In this document: positions 54,100-62,413 of the stretch, piece after piece | Numbering within the stretch: the first letter of the stretch is position 1 | Layout: the number at the start of each line of letters is the position of its first letter | DNA from: Aquisalimonas lutea | GTDB lineage: Bacteria > Pseudomonadota > Gammaproteobacteria > Nitrococcales > Aquisalimonadaceae | DNA length: 64,000 nt | Assembly: GCF_030409225.1 (NCBI RefSeq) | Contig: NZ_JAUFPK010000007.1 | Location: forward strand, 1 to 64,000 | Direction of reading: 5' to 3' | Made by a program: the position numbers and the translations under genes | The notes under the pieces: model-generated | The model's input: the letters and a program-made list of their open reading frames with translations, nothing else | What the model was told of the DNA's origin: nothing | The model's database searches: none

Positions 54100-54849
54100 A
54101 TGACGCAAGCACTTCTTCGTGCCGAGGGGTTGCACAAGAGCTACGGCGGGCTGGTGGCCACGCGCCACCTGGATCTCGACCTGCATGCCGGCGAGATCCA
54201 CGCCATGATCGGCCCCAACGGTGCCGGCAAGACCACCGCCATGGGGCAGTTGTCCGGGGAGCTGGCCCCCGATGCCGGGCGCATCGTGCTCGACGGCGAG
54301 GACGTCACCCGGCTGTCCATGCCCGCCCGGGCGCGGCGCGGCATCGCGCGCTCCTACCAGATCACCGCCGTGTTCGAGGAATTCACCGTCCGCCAGAACG
54401 TTGCCGTCGCCGTGCAGGCCATGGCGCGCCATCATTTCCGGATGGTCCGCCCGGCGCGGCGGGATCCGGAGCTCAACGCCGGGGCCGAGGAGGCCCTGGG
54501 GCGCGTCGGGCTGCTGCACCTGGCCGACGAGGTCGCCGCGGATCTCGCCCACGGCCAGAAGCGCCAGCTGGAGCTGGCCATGGTGCTCGCCACGCGCCCG
54601 CGGGTGCTGCTGCTCGACGAGCCCATGGCGGGCATGGGCAACGCCGAGGTGGATGCCATGACCCGGCTGCTCGAGGAGCTGCGCAGTCACTACGCCATCC
54701 TGCTGGTGGAGCACGACATGGACGTGGTCTTCCGCGTGGCGGATCGCACCACGGTGCTGGTGGACGGCGCCGTACTGGCATCGGGGGCGCCGGAGGCGAT
54801 CCGCAGCGATGCCCGGGTGCAGGCAGCCTATCTCGAGGAGTCCGCCTGA
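54100..54849 (+). CDS. Branched-chain-type ABC ATPase (LivG)
   Basis: A 249-residue ATPase with Walker A GPNGAGKTT, signature LAHGQKRQLELAMVLA in the LivG form, Walker B VLLLDEPMAGM and LLVEHDMDVVF. It overlaps the next gene as TGATG. Confidence 0.94.
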   Translation: MTQALLRAEGLHKSYGGLVATRHLDLDLHAGEIHAMIGPNGAGKTTAMGQLSGELAPDAGRIVLDGEDVTRLSMPARARRGIARSYQITAVFEEFTVRQNVAVAVQAMARHHFRMVRPARRDPELNAGAEEALGRVGLLHLADEVAADLAHGQKRQLELAMVLATRPRVLLLDEPMAGMGNAEVDAMTRLLEELRSHYAILLVEHDMDVVFRVADRTTVLVDGAVLASGAPEAIRSDARVQAAYLEESA

Positions 54850-55538
54850 TGATGCTGCAGTTGCAGGGGGTGGAGACCGCCTACGGGAGCTCCCAGGTGC
54901 TGTTCGGCGTCGACCTGGAGGTGGGCGAGGGCGAGGCCGTGGCGCTGCTGGGCCGCAACGGCATGGGCAAGACCACCACCATCCGCTCGCTCATGGGCCT
55001 CACGCCGCCCCGTCGCGGCAGCGTGCGGTTCGACGGCAGGGAGGTCACCGGCGAGCCCGCCTTCCGCATGGCGCGGCGGGGCATCGGCCTGGTTCCGGAG
55101 GGCCGGCTGATCTTTCCCAACCTGGATGTCCGCGAGAACCTGGTCGCCGCCGCGCGGGGCGAGGGCTGGACCCTGGAGAAGGTCTACGAGTTCTTTCCCC
55201 GCCTGTACGAGCGCCAGCATCATGGCGGCAACGCCCTGTCCGGCGGCGAGCAGCAGATGCTCGCCATCGGCCGCGCGCTGATGACCAATCCGCGGCTGCT
55301 GGTGCTCGACGAGGCGACGGAAGGCCTGGCGCCCTCGCTGCGGGGCGAGATCTGGCGGCGCCTGGAAGAGCTGCGCAGCCAGGGACAGTCGCTGCTGATC
55401 ATCGACCGCAACATCGACGCGCTGCTGCGCTTCTGCGACCGCTTCTACCTGATCGACAAGGGGCGTATCGGCTGGACCGGGGATGCCGCCGCCATGGCCG
55501 CGGATCCGACGCTGCGCCAGCGCTATCTCGGCGTCTGA
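54849..55538 (+). CDS. Branched-chain-type ABC ATPase (LivF)
   Basis: A 229-residue ATPase with Walker A GRNGMGKTT, LVPEGRLIFPNLDVRENL, signature LSGGEQQMLAIGRAL and Walker B LLVLDEATEGLAPSL. The usual switch His segment VEQN/VEHD is read here as IDRNID, with Arg-Asn in place of the common Gln-Asn or His-Asp. It starts at the TGATG junction with livG and closes the transport operon. Confidence 0.93.
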   Translation: MMLQLQGVETAYGSSQVLFGVDLEVGEGEAVALLGRNGMGKTTTIRSLMGLTPPRRGSVRFDGREVTGEPAFRMARRGIGLVPEGRLIFPNLDVRENLVAAARGEGWTLEKVYEFFPRLYERQHHGGNALSGGEQQMLAIGRALMTNPRLLVLDEATEGLAPSLRGEIWRRLEELRSQGQSLLIIDRNIDALLRFCDRFYLIDKGRIGWTGDAAAMAADPTLRQRYLGV

Positions 55539-55565
55539 TTGTCCGCGGGATGCAACAGGCGGCGG

Positions 55566-55841
55566 CTACATGCCGATGGAGAACATGTGCTCCAGGTCGT
55601 GGCGCGAGTGCGTCTTGAACGCCACCAGGGTCTCGGTCTTCTGGATGCCTTCCAGCGGGGCGATGTGCTCGGTCACCAGGGCCGCGAGCTCCTCGTTGGT
55701 GGGCACGCGGATCAGGGTCACCAGGTCGTAGGTGCCGCCGACGGAGTAGCACTCGGAAATGCCGTCGATGGTGGGAAGGTACTCGGCGATCTCGTTGACC
55801 CGCTTCCCCTCCACGTGCATGAGGACGATTGCCGTGACCAT
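55566..55841 (-). CDS. Lrp/AsnC ligand-binding domain protein
   Basis: A 91-residue protein that is only the RAM/AsnC ligand-binding domain (VTAIVLMHVEGKRVNEIAEYLPTIDGISECYSVGGTYDLVTLIRVPTNEELAALV). The DNA-binding helix-turn-helix is absent, so it may bind amino or aromatic acids and act as a sensor, or form mixed oligomers with a full-length Lrp. It is convergent with livF, 27 bases away. Confidence 0.9.
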   Translation of the reverse strand: MVTAIVLMHVEGKRVNEIAEYLPTIDGISECYSVGGTYDLVTLIRVPTNEELAALVTEHIAPLEGIQKTETLVAFKTHSRHDLEHMFSIGM

Positions 55842-55955
55842 TGTGTACTCCGTACGTTTGAGCCGCGCCGGCGGCTGGCAGGATTTTCAAGGTATCACTG
55901 AGCCACAGGGGTGACAACAACACGCGGGCCCCACGGGGCGCGCGAGGGGGGCGAC

Positions 55956-56792
55956 ATGACGTGGAATGAATACGACGCCGGGGAGCTCGAGCAGCAGTAC
56001 AACCCCCGGGTATCCGTCGGCGATCCGGCGCCGTACTTCGCCCGGTACCAGGAGCAATCGGAGCAGGCGCGCCGTGAGCTCGCCCACGAATCGGACATCG
56101 CCTACGGCGACGGGCCGCTGGAAACCCTGGACGTCTTTCCGGCCGCCTCGCCGGACGCGCCCATCCACGTGTTCATCCACGGGGGCTACTGGCGCAGCCA
56201 GGACAAGCGCGACTACGCCTTCATCGCCCGGCACCTCGCCCCGGCCGGGATCACCACCGTGATCCCCAACTACGACCTGTGCCCGGCCGTGACGGTCGCG
56301 GAGATCGAAACCGAGCTGGTGCGCTGCCTGGACTTCGTCGTGGCCCGTGCCGGGCGGCTGGGAGGCCGCGCCGACCGTGTCAGCGTATCCGGCCATTCCG
56401 CCGGGGGCCAGCTGGTCGCCGCGCTGCTGCGCGATCGGCCGCATTGCCTGCAGGCGGCCGTACCGGTCTCCGGGGTGTTCGATCTGGAACCGCTGTTGTG
56501 GACCAGCATCAACAACGAGCTGCACCTGGACGCGGACGAGGCGCGCCGCCGCTCGCCGCTGCGATGGCCTGCGCCGCCCGCGACCGTACCGCTGTGGTGC
56601 CTGGTCGGCGGCGGCGAGTCCACGGAGTTCCGGCGGCAGACGGAGGACTACGCGGAGCGCGCCGCACGAGCCGGCGTCCCGGTGGTTCGCGAGGAGATCC
56701 CGGATCGCAACCACTTCAGCGTGGTCACCGAGCTCTTCGGCGGCGGGCGCTGGACGGATCGGCTGATCGGCATGATCCGGTCCAGCGGGTGA
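55956..56792 (+). CDS. Alpha/beta hydrolase, arylformamidase (kynurenine formamidase)-like
   Basis: A 278-residue alpha/beta hydrolase. HVFIHGGYWRSQDKRDYAFIARHL (oxyanion motif HGGYW) is characteristic of the kynurenine formamidase group; the nucleophile is Ser in VSVSGHSAGGQLVAALL; the Asp and His appear in LVGGGES and PDRNHFSVV. The N terminus MTWNEYDAGELEQQYNPR matches that group too. It may hydrolyse N-formylkynurenine or N-formylanthranilate, which would feed the neighbouring anthranilate island. The ATG at 55956 has GAGGGGG upstream. Other arylamide or ester substrates are possible. Confidence 0.75.
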   Translation: MTWNEYDAGELEQQYNPRVSVGDPAPYFARYQEQSEQARRELAHESDIAYGDGPLETLDVFPAASPDAPIHVFIHGGYWRSQDKRDYAFIARHLAPAGITTVIPNYDLCPAVTVAEIETELVRCLDFVVARAGRLGGRADRVSVSGHSAGGQLVAALLRDRPHCLQAAVPVSGVFDLEPLLWTSINNELHLDADEARRRSPLRWPAPPATVPLWCLVGGGESTEFRRQTEDYAERAARAGVPVVREEIPDRNHFSVVTELFGGGRWTDRLIGMIRSSG

Positions 56793-56866
56793 TCCGCCCC
56801 GGTCTCGCGCGGGGTTCGGTATTCACCGCACAACGGCGCTGAAACCTGACACGGTTTGCTGAAAGG

Positions 56867-57514
56867 CTAGCGGGGGACCGGCAGCAGGCCGAGGCGAATC
56901 GCGTCGTGAACCAGCCCGGCCATGTTCTGCCGGCCCAGACGGCGCATGATCTGCGTGCGATGGGTCTCCACGGTCTTCACGCTCAGGTTGAGCTCCTCCG
57001 CGATGGCCCGGCTCCGGTAGCCGTGGGCCAGCAGCCTCAGCACCTCGCGCTGCCGCCGGGTGAGCGAGGCGTGCCTCGCCGGGGCTTGATCCGTCTCCCG
57101 TTCGGTGGTGCACGGCCCGATGGGTTCACGCCCGGGGCAGATAGGCTGTCGCCCCGCGGCGGCCTCGCGGATGGCGGTTTCGAGCTCGTCGACGGTGGCG
57201 TCCTTGTGAATGAATCCGCGCGCGCCGGAGGCGATCAGGCGTCGGATATAGCTGTCGCTGATATAGGTGGAAACAACCAGGATATTGACCGCTGGATCAA
57301 CCGATTGAAGCTGCGCAATCAGATTCCCCGAATCCATCGGCAGCAGCGCCGAATCGACCAGTGCGATGTCCGTGCGGTTGCTCCGGGCCGCGGCGATTGC
57401 TTCGCTTCCCGAGCCGGCTTCGGCTACGACCTGAATACCCTCGAACGAGTTGATGAGACCCATCAGAGCGGACCGGATCAGACGGTGATCGTCGGCCAGG
57501 AGAACGCGGATCAT
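56867..57514 (-). CDS. NarL/FixJ family response regulator (orphan)
   Basis: A 215-residue two-domain response regulator. The receiver has Asp8, Asp9, the phosphoacceptor Asp54, Ser82/Thr83 and Lys104; the C-terminal LuxR-type helix-turn-helix is SLTRRQREVLRLLAHGYRSRAIAEELNLSVKTVETHRTQIMRRLG. No histidine kinase gene is adjacent, so it is an orphan. It diverges from the amide-uptake operon, across an 800-base gap. The ATG at 57514 gives a standard start; the frame upstream to 57568 is not supported. Confidence 0.92.
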   Translation of the reverse strand: MIRVLLADDHRLIRSALMGLINSFEGIQVVAEAGSGSEAIAAARSNRTDIALVDSALLPMDSGNLIAQLQSVDPAVNILVVSTYISDSYIRRLIASGARGFIHKDATVDELETAIREAAAGRQPICPGREPIGPCTTERETDQAPARHASLTRRQREVLRLLAHGYRSRAIAEELNLSVKTVETHRTQIMRRLGRQNMAGLVHDAIRLGLLPVPR

Positions 57515-57949
57515 GGTGCGATTATCAGCATCCTGCAACACTTTGCCATACCTAGTGCCGTGTCCCACAGATAACCTTTCATTCTGAGCGGCCGAGCGCG
57601 TTCACGGCAAGCAACGGCGAGCGGTTGCTGCGGCGACGTGCAATAACGGATGTTCTGCGGGAGCGAAAGCCGGAGTGGTTTCGCGACGAAAACTCGGGCG
57701 GCATCTGAGCAACGTGCAGCGGGATGTTCCCCGTCCGTGGACAGTACACCGAAAGACGCCTTGCGCAGTATTCGGGACGACAAAGCACCCCAGGAGTTTA
57801 GCCCCGGGGGCCGGTGCAGCATGATGGCGCGTACGGCTCCCGGCAACGCTCCCCACCGGTGCATGGCGACATGCCGGTGACCGGCGCTGCCGCCGTTGCC
57901 ATGCCAATAAAACAAGAAAGATCAACGTCCTGGCGTAATCACGGTTTCC
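57515..57949. other. Gene-free upstream region of the amide-uptake operon
   Basis: No convincing gene is seen in either direction; the frames open here overlap each other without a proper ribosome binding site or recognisable protein. It probably carries the promoter of the response regulator gene and enhancer sites for the sigma-54 promoter, including the site listed at 57815-57830. Confidence 0.6.
57815..57830. promoter_or_regulatory. Possible NtrC enhancer site
   Basis: TGCAGC-ATGA-TGGCGC matches the NtrC consensus (TGCACC-N4-TGGTGCA) except at one base in each of the two half-sites shown. It lies 120 bases upstream of the sigma-54 promoter, the normal enhancer distance. A single imperfect site; confidence is limited. 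Confidence 0.4.
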
Positions 57950-57965
57950 TGGCACGAAGAATGCA
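57950..57965 (+). promoter_or_regulatory. Sigma-54 promoter of the amide-uptake operon
   Basis: TGGCACG-AAGA-ATGCA fits the sigma-54 (RpoN) consensus TGGCACG-N4-TTGCW with one mismatch and exact spacing of the -24 GG and -12 GC. Transcription would start at about 57977 and yield a leader of about 340 bases. Sigma-54 control implies activation under nitrogen limitation. Confidence 0.72.
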
Positions 57966-57976
57966 TAGCTAACGGC

Positions 57977-58206
57977 GACGGGGTTCGCCGGAGCGACGCC
58001 GGCCGCAAGGGCGCGGTCTTGTGAGCGGACCGGCGAGCCCGCCCGTGGGACGGCTCGGGGAGGTGGGCGCGAGAGGTGCTCGCCCGGCCTGTCGGGCAGG
58101 ACGTGCGCAGACATGTTCTTGACAGGCTGTGAAACCTGTGCCTGACTAAAATGGCAACACCGGCGTCAAAGCCGATGCCGGTGGTACAACCACAAACGGG
58201 CAGAGT
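57977..58206 (+). other. Structured 5' leader of the amide-uptake operon
   Basis: About 230 bases rich in inverted repeats precede the terminator: GAGCC...GGCTC (58036-58057), GCCCG-GCCTGT-CGGGC (58082-58097), CAGGC...GCCTG (58123-58144) and CACCGGC...GCCGGTG (58158-58183). A tiny ORF of ten residues (58113-58145, with two Cys) has no clear Shine-Dalgarno. I did not find the paired A-N2-G-N2 hexaloops that would identify an ANTAR target, nor a guanidine riboswitch core. A regulatory RNA is likely but its class is open. Confidence 0.5.
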
Positions 58207-58254
58207 AGCCCCCCATGCTGACACTGACGTGTCCGGCGTGGGGGGCTTTTTTTT
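58207..58254 (+). terminator. Intrinsic terminator in the leader
   Basis: AGCCCCCCATGC pairs with GCGTGGGGGGCT (12 pairs, one wobble), with an upper GACAC-TGAC-GTGTC stem, followed by eight Ts. It is the strongest intrinsic terminator in the window. Because it stands 60 bases in front of the first gene and after the sigma-54 promoter, it should attenuate the operon rather than end another gene. Confidence 0.85.
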
Positions 58255-58316
58255 GGTTCTGCGATAGCGCAACCCGGGGTTGCCAGCACGGCACGGCCGG
58301 GATGGAGGGGTGACTG

Positions 58317-59561
58317 ATGAAACGACGCGACTTGTTGAAAGGCATGGCCATTGGTGGGGTGGCCGGGGCGTCCGGTCTGGGCGGATTCCCCGGGATCTGG
58401 GTGAAGGGCGGGACGGCGCTGGCGGCATCGGGGGATATCCCGGTGGGCGTGCTGTTCTCGCAGACAGGGGCCGTGGCCGTTGTCGAGAGCACCCTCCACG
58501 ACGCCTGCATGATGGCCATCGAGGAGATCAACGACAGCGGCGGCATCCAGGGCCGCATGCTCAATCCCTACGTCGAGGATCCGGCCTCCGACCCGGCCAC
58601 GTTCTCGGACCGGGCCAACCGGCTGGTGCGCCGCGACCGCGTGGTGTCCATCTTCGGCTCGTACACCTCGGCGAGCCGCCAGGCGGTGCTGCCGGTGGTG
58701 GAGGGGCAGAACAACCTCTACTGGTATCCCACCCTCTACGAGGGGCGCGAGTGCTCGCGCAACGTCATGTACGGCGGGGCGGTGCCGAATCAGCAGCAGC
58801 AGGAGTTCGTGCCCTGGCTCAAGGAGAACTTCGGCGGGCGCTTCTACCTGCTCGGCAACGACTACGTTTACCCGCGGGAGGAGAACAACGTCTGCCGCAA
58901 GATCCTCGGTGACATCGGCGGCGAGGTCGTCAACGAGGAGTACGTGCCCATGGGGCACGACAGCTTCAGCTCCGTCATCAGCCGCATCCGCCGGGAGGAG
59001 CCGGACGTCATCTTCTGCACGCTGGTGGGCGACTCGGACGTGGCGTTCCAGCGCGAGTACCGCAGCGCCGGGCTGGACCCGGAGCGCATGCCCGTAGCGA
59101 GCCTGACGCGCTCGGAGGTCGAGGTCAGCGCCATCGGCGGTGACGCGGCGGCCGGGCACTTCTCGTCGGCCCCGTACTTCATGGGGCACGACTCGCCGGA
59201 GAACGAGCGCTTCGTCGAGGCCTACCTGCGCAGGTACGGCAGCGACAAGGTCACCCACTTCGTCAATGAGGCCGCCTATTTCCAGGTCTACCAGTTCAAG
59301 GCCGCGCTCGAGGCGCTCGGCGACGCCGAGGTGACGCCGGCCGCCATCCGGGACGCGGCCGTGGGCCTGCGCTTCCAGGCGCCGCAGGGGCAGGTCGAGA
59401 TCGACGGCAACCTCCACACCCACCTCTGGCCCAAGATCGGGCAGTGGCAGTCGGACGGCCAGGCGAAGGTGCTGGTGGAGTCGTCCGAGCGCGTCGCCCC
59501 GGAGCCGTACTGGGCCTACGAGGGCCAGATCTGCACCGCGGAGGGACTCCAGCAGGCCTGA
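58317..59561 (+). CDS. Amide/urea-type ABC substrate-binding protein (AmiC/FmdD/UrtA-like)
   Basis: A 414-residue type I binding protein. MKRRDLLKGMAIGG carries a twin-arginine signal. LFSQTGAVAVVESTLHDACMMAIEEINDSGGI, YWYPTLYEGRECSRNVMYGGAVPNQQ, LLGNDYVYPREENN and ASLTRSEVEV align with Pseudomonas AmiC and with urea/short-amide binders UrtA and FmdD. With amidase behind it, acetamide, formamide or urea are likely ligands. First gene of the operon, 60 bases after a leader terminator. GGAGGGG precedes the ATG. Confidence 0.9.
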   Translation: MKRRDLLKGMAIGGVAGASGLGGFPGIWVKGGTALAASGDIPVGVLFSQTGAVAVVESTLHDACMMAIEEINDSGGIQGRMLNPYVEDPASDPATFSDRANRLVRRDRVVSIFGSYTSASRQAVLPVVEGQNNLYWYPTLYEGRECSRNVMYGGAVPNQQQQEFVPWLKENFGGRFYLLGNDYVYPREENNVCRKILGDIGGEVVNEEYVPMGHDSFSSVISRIRREEPDVIFCTLVGDSDVAFQREYRSAGLDPERMPVASLTRSEVEVSAIGGDAAAGHFSSAPYFMGHDSPENERFVEAYLRRYGSDKVTHFVNEAAYFQVYQFKAALEALGDAEVTPAAIRDAAVGLRFQAPQGQVEIDGNLHTHLWPKIGQWQSDGQAKVLVESSERVAPEPYWAYEGQICTAEGLQQA

Positions 59562-59653
59562 GCCCGCTGGCTGCTACTGACGAGCGGCGCCGGCGCCGGC
59601 AGGGATGCGGTGCCGGCAGCCGCCACCAAGGGTACGGTACCGGGGAGTAGGTC

Positions 59654-60523
59654 ATGGAGAGCTTGTTCAACGAGGCGTTCATCGGTCTCAGCCTCGCCTC
59701 GATTCTCCTGATGGTCGCGCTCGGGCTGGCGATCATCTACGGAACCATGGGCGTGATCAACCTGGCGCACGGGCAGTTCGTCATGCTCGGCGCCTACGGC
59801 GCCTGGCTGCTGCAGACCACCTTCGGCCTGAGCCTGCTGGTCGCCATTCCGGTGGTGTTCGTGGTCGTCGCGCTCATCGGGCTCGGCATCGAGCGCACCA
59901 TCGTGCACCGGCTCTACCGCCGGCCGCTGGACACCATTCTCGCCACCTGGGGCATCGGCATCGTCATCGAGCAGCTGGTGCGTGCCGGGTTCGGCTCGGA
60001 CTCGCGCTACGTCGCCCGGCCGGCGTTCCTGGAGGACGGCTTCCTGTTTCTCGGCGCCTACGTCTCGTCGTACCGGCTGTTCATCATCCTGTTCTCGCTG
60101 GCGATGCTCGCAGCGACCTGGTACCTGCTGTTCCGTACCGAGTTCGGCACGAAGCTCCGCGCCGTCATCCAGAACACCGAGATCTCGCGGTGCTACGGCA
60201 TCAGCGCCAAGCGGGTGTACGCGTTGACGTTCGCCTACGGTGCCGGCCTGGCGGCCGTCGCCGGCGCCCTGGTGACACCGCTGGTGAGCGTCACGCCGAC
60301 CATGGGCACCAGCTTCGTGGTCGATGCCTTCCTGGTGGTGATCGTCGGCGGCGTGGGCAGCGTGCTCGGCTCCGCGGCCTCGGCGCTCATGATCGGTGAG
60401 GCCTCCGCGTGGCTGTCGTTTCTGTCGTCGGAGACCACCGGCCGGATTCTCATTCTTCTCGGCGTGATCGTGCTGATCCGGTTCCGGCCCCAGGGCCTGT
60501 TCCCGGACACGGTTCGGCGCTAG
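59654..60523 (+). CDS. Amide/urea-type ABC permease (UrtB-like)
   Basis: A 289-residue LivH/UrtB-type permease, about eight helices: LGLAIIYGTMGVINLAHGQFVMLGAYGAW and VDAFLVVIVGGVGSVLGSAASALMIGEASAWLSF. The length is that of a permease alone, without the N-terminal periplasmic part seen in some UrtB proteins. GGGGAGTAGGTC precedes the ATG. Ten bases to the next gene. Confidence 0.92.
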   Translation: MESLFNEAFIGLSLASILLMVALGLAIIYGTMGVINLAHGQFVMLGAYGAWLLQTTFGLSLLVAIPVVFVVVALIGLGIERTIVHRLYRRPLDTILATWGIGIVIEQLVRAGFGSDSRYVARPAFLEDGFLFLGAYVSSYRLFIILFSLAMLAATWYLLFRTEFGTKLRAVIQNTEISRCYGISAKRVYALTFAYGAGLAAVAGALVTPLVSVTPTMGTSFVVDAFLVVIVGGVGSVLGSAASALMIGEASAWLSFLSSETTGRILILLGVIVLIRFRPQGLFPDTVRR

Positions 60524-60533
60524 GGGGTAAGGC

Positions 60534-61664
60534 ATGAACAAGGGTTTTACCGTCGACTGTATCGGCTACGCGCTGTTCGCCGCCTTCGTCCTGCTGCTGA
60601 TGCCGTGGATGGTCGATTTCAGCGGCTACGAGCTCAACAGCTATGCGCGCTACCTCGCCCTGGGCGTTGTGGCGGCGGCCGTCGCCCTGTCGTGGGGGAC
60701 GGCCGGGATCCTCAACCTCGGCCAGGCGCTCACGTTCGGCATCGGCTCCTACGTCATGGCCATGCATCTCAAGCTCAAGGCGAGCGCGTCCCAGCCGGGC
60801 GGCATGCCGGACTTCATGGTATGGACCAACGTCGAGAGCCTGCCGTGGTTCTGGGAGCCCTTCCGCTCGCTGCCCCTGACCCTCGCCGCCGGGGTCCTGG
60901 TGCCGGTGATCGTCGCCGGGCTGCTCGGCATGTTCATGTTCCGCGGCCGCATCACCGGCGTGTTCGTGGCCATCATCACGCTGTCGCTGATGCTCGCCGT
61001 GCAGCTGTGGATCATCAACGAGCAGGGCTGGACCGGCGGCGAGAACGGCATCACCAGCCTGGCGCCGCTGGAGCTGTTCGGCTGGAGCGTGGATACCTAC
61101 TCGCTGCCGTTCTATTACCTGGCGGCCGGCTGCCTGCTCGCGGTCCTGGCCCTGGGGCTGGTGCTGATCCGCAGCAAGGCCGGGCTGGTGCTGCGCGCCA
61201 TCAAGGACGACGCCGCCCGCGTGCGCTTCTTCGGCTACGACGTCGCCCGCTACGAGACCATCGTCTTCTCCGCCTCCGCAGCCATGGCGGGGGTCGCGGG
61301 CATGCTGTACTGCCTGGTGCTGGAGTTCGCCTCGCCCACGTACATGGGCCTGTCGCTCAGCCTCGCCATGGTGATCTGGGCCGCCGTGGGCGGCCGGGAG
61401 TCCATCGTGGCGGCGGCTCTGGGCGGCATCGGCGTCAACATGGCGGAGGGGCGGCTGTCGGATCTCTTTTTCGACCAGTGGACGCTGATGCTCGGCGTGA
61501 TCTTCATCGCCGTGGTCCTGTTCCTGCCCCGGGGGTTGTACGGGCTGCTCGACGGCGCCCGGGAAATGCTCAGCGCACGCACGGGCGCGGTCCGCGAGAA
61601 CGCGGCCGGGGCGGGCAAGGTCGTGCCGCCCACCGGCGTCGCCAGCGAGGGGAAGACAGACTGA
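60534..61664 (+). CDS. Amide/urea-type ABC permease (UrtC-like)
   Basis: A 376-residue LivM/UrtC-type permease with about ten helices: LSWGTAGILNLGQALTFGIGSYVMAMHLKLK (UrtC-type signature), FRGRITGVFVAIITLSLMLAVQLWIINEQGWTGGENGITSL. It ends in a polar tail of about 40 residues and overlaps the next gene as TGATG. Confidence 0.93.
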   Translation: MNKGFTVDCIGYALFAAFVLLLMPWMVDFSGYELNSYARYLALGVVAAAVALSWGTAGILNLGQALTFGIGSYVMAMHLKLKASASQPGGMPDFMVWTNVESLPWFWEPFRSLPLTLAAGVLVPVIVAGLLGMFMFRGRITGVFVAIITLSLMLAVQLWIINEQGWTGGENGITSLAPLELFGWSVDTYSLPFYYLAAGCLLAVLALGLVLIRSKAGLVLRAIKDDAARVRFFGYDVARYETIVFSASAAMAGVAGMLYCLVLEFASPTYMGLSLSLAMVIWAAVGGRESIVAAALGGIGVNMAEGRLSDLFFDQWTLMLGVIFIAVVLFLPRGLYGLLDGAREMLSARTGAVRENAAGAGKVVPPTGVASEGKTD

Positions 61665-62413
61665 TGGCTGCATTGATCCTGGAAGGCTTGACCGTGCGCT
61701 TCGGCGGCCTCGTGGCCGTCGACGGCCTGGACCTGCACGTGCGCGACGGGGAGCTGCGCTGCCTGCTGGGGCCGAACGGCGCCGGCAAGTCCACCACACT
61801 GGACCTGATCTGCGGCAAGACGCAGCCGACGTCCGGGCGCGTGCTCCTCGGCGATCGCGACATCACCGGCCTGCCGGAGTACCAGCGCGCCCGCGCCGGC
61901 GTCGGGCGCAAGTTCCAGACGCCGACGGTATTCCGGAGCCTGACCGTTCTCGAGAACCTGGAGATCGGGCGCTCGGCCCGGCCCGGCGTGCTCGACACGC
62001 TGCGGGTGTTCCGCACCCCCGTGCGCGGGCGCGTCCAGGACGTCCTGGAAATGGTCGGCCTGGCGGACGCAATCCATACCCGGGCCGACAACCTCTCCCA
62101 CGGCCAGACCCAGTGGCTGGAGATCGCCATGCTCCTGATGCAGGACTGCAAGGTCATTCTCATGGACGAGCCCACGGCGGGCATGACCGTCCAGGAGACT
62201 GCGCAGACCGCGGCGCTTTTCCGCCAGCTGCGCGGCGATCACACCATGATCGTGGTCGAGCACGACATGACCTTTGTCCGCGACATCGCCGAGACCGTCA
62301 CTGTGATGGACATGGGCAGCCTGCTGGCGGAGGGAAGCATCCGGGAGATCGAGTCCGATCCCGCCGTGCGCGAAGCCTACCTGGCCGATACGGGAGACGA
62401 AGCCCATGCTTGA
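61664..62413 (+). CDS. Amide/urea-type ABC ATPase (UrtD-like)
   Basis: A 249-residue ATPase: Walker A GPNGAGKST, the UrtD-type GVGRKFQTPTVFRSLTVLENLEI, signature LSHGQTQWLEIAMLL (the UrtD form), Walker B VILMDEPTAGM and VVEHDMTFV. The ATG at 61664 overlaps the urtC-like stop, and the gene overlaps the next by eight bases. The frame open upstream to 60605 is antisense-like noise. Confidence 0.93.
   Translation: MAALILEGLTVRFGGLVAVDGLDLHVRDGELRCLLGPNGAGKSTTLDLICGKTQPTSGRVLLGDRDITGLPEYQRARAGVGRKFQTPTVFRSLTVLENLEIGRSARPGVLDTLRVFRTPVRGRVQDVLEMVGLADAIHTRADNLSHGQTQWLEIAMLLMQDCKVILMDEPTAGMTVQETAQTAALFRQLRGDHTMIVVEHDMTFVRDIAETVTVMDMGSLLAEGSIREIESDPAVREAYLADTGDEAHA

Noticed and set aside
58113-58145. 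Ten-codon leader peptide with two Cys
   Set aside because: No clear Shine-Dalgarno and no run of regulatory codons; such short ORFs arise often by chance.
58119-58152. Sigma-70 promoter TTGACA/TAAAAT in the leader
   Set aside because: The spacer is 22 bases, too long for a normal promoter.
57977-58260. Guanidine (ykkC or mini-ykkC) riboswitch or ANTAR two-hairpin target in the leader
   Set aside because: Conserved cores were not found: no ykkC core, no paired ACGR tetraloops and no tandem hexaloops with A at 1 and G at 4.
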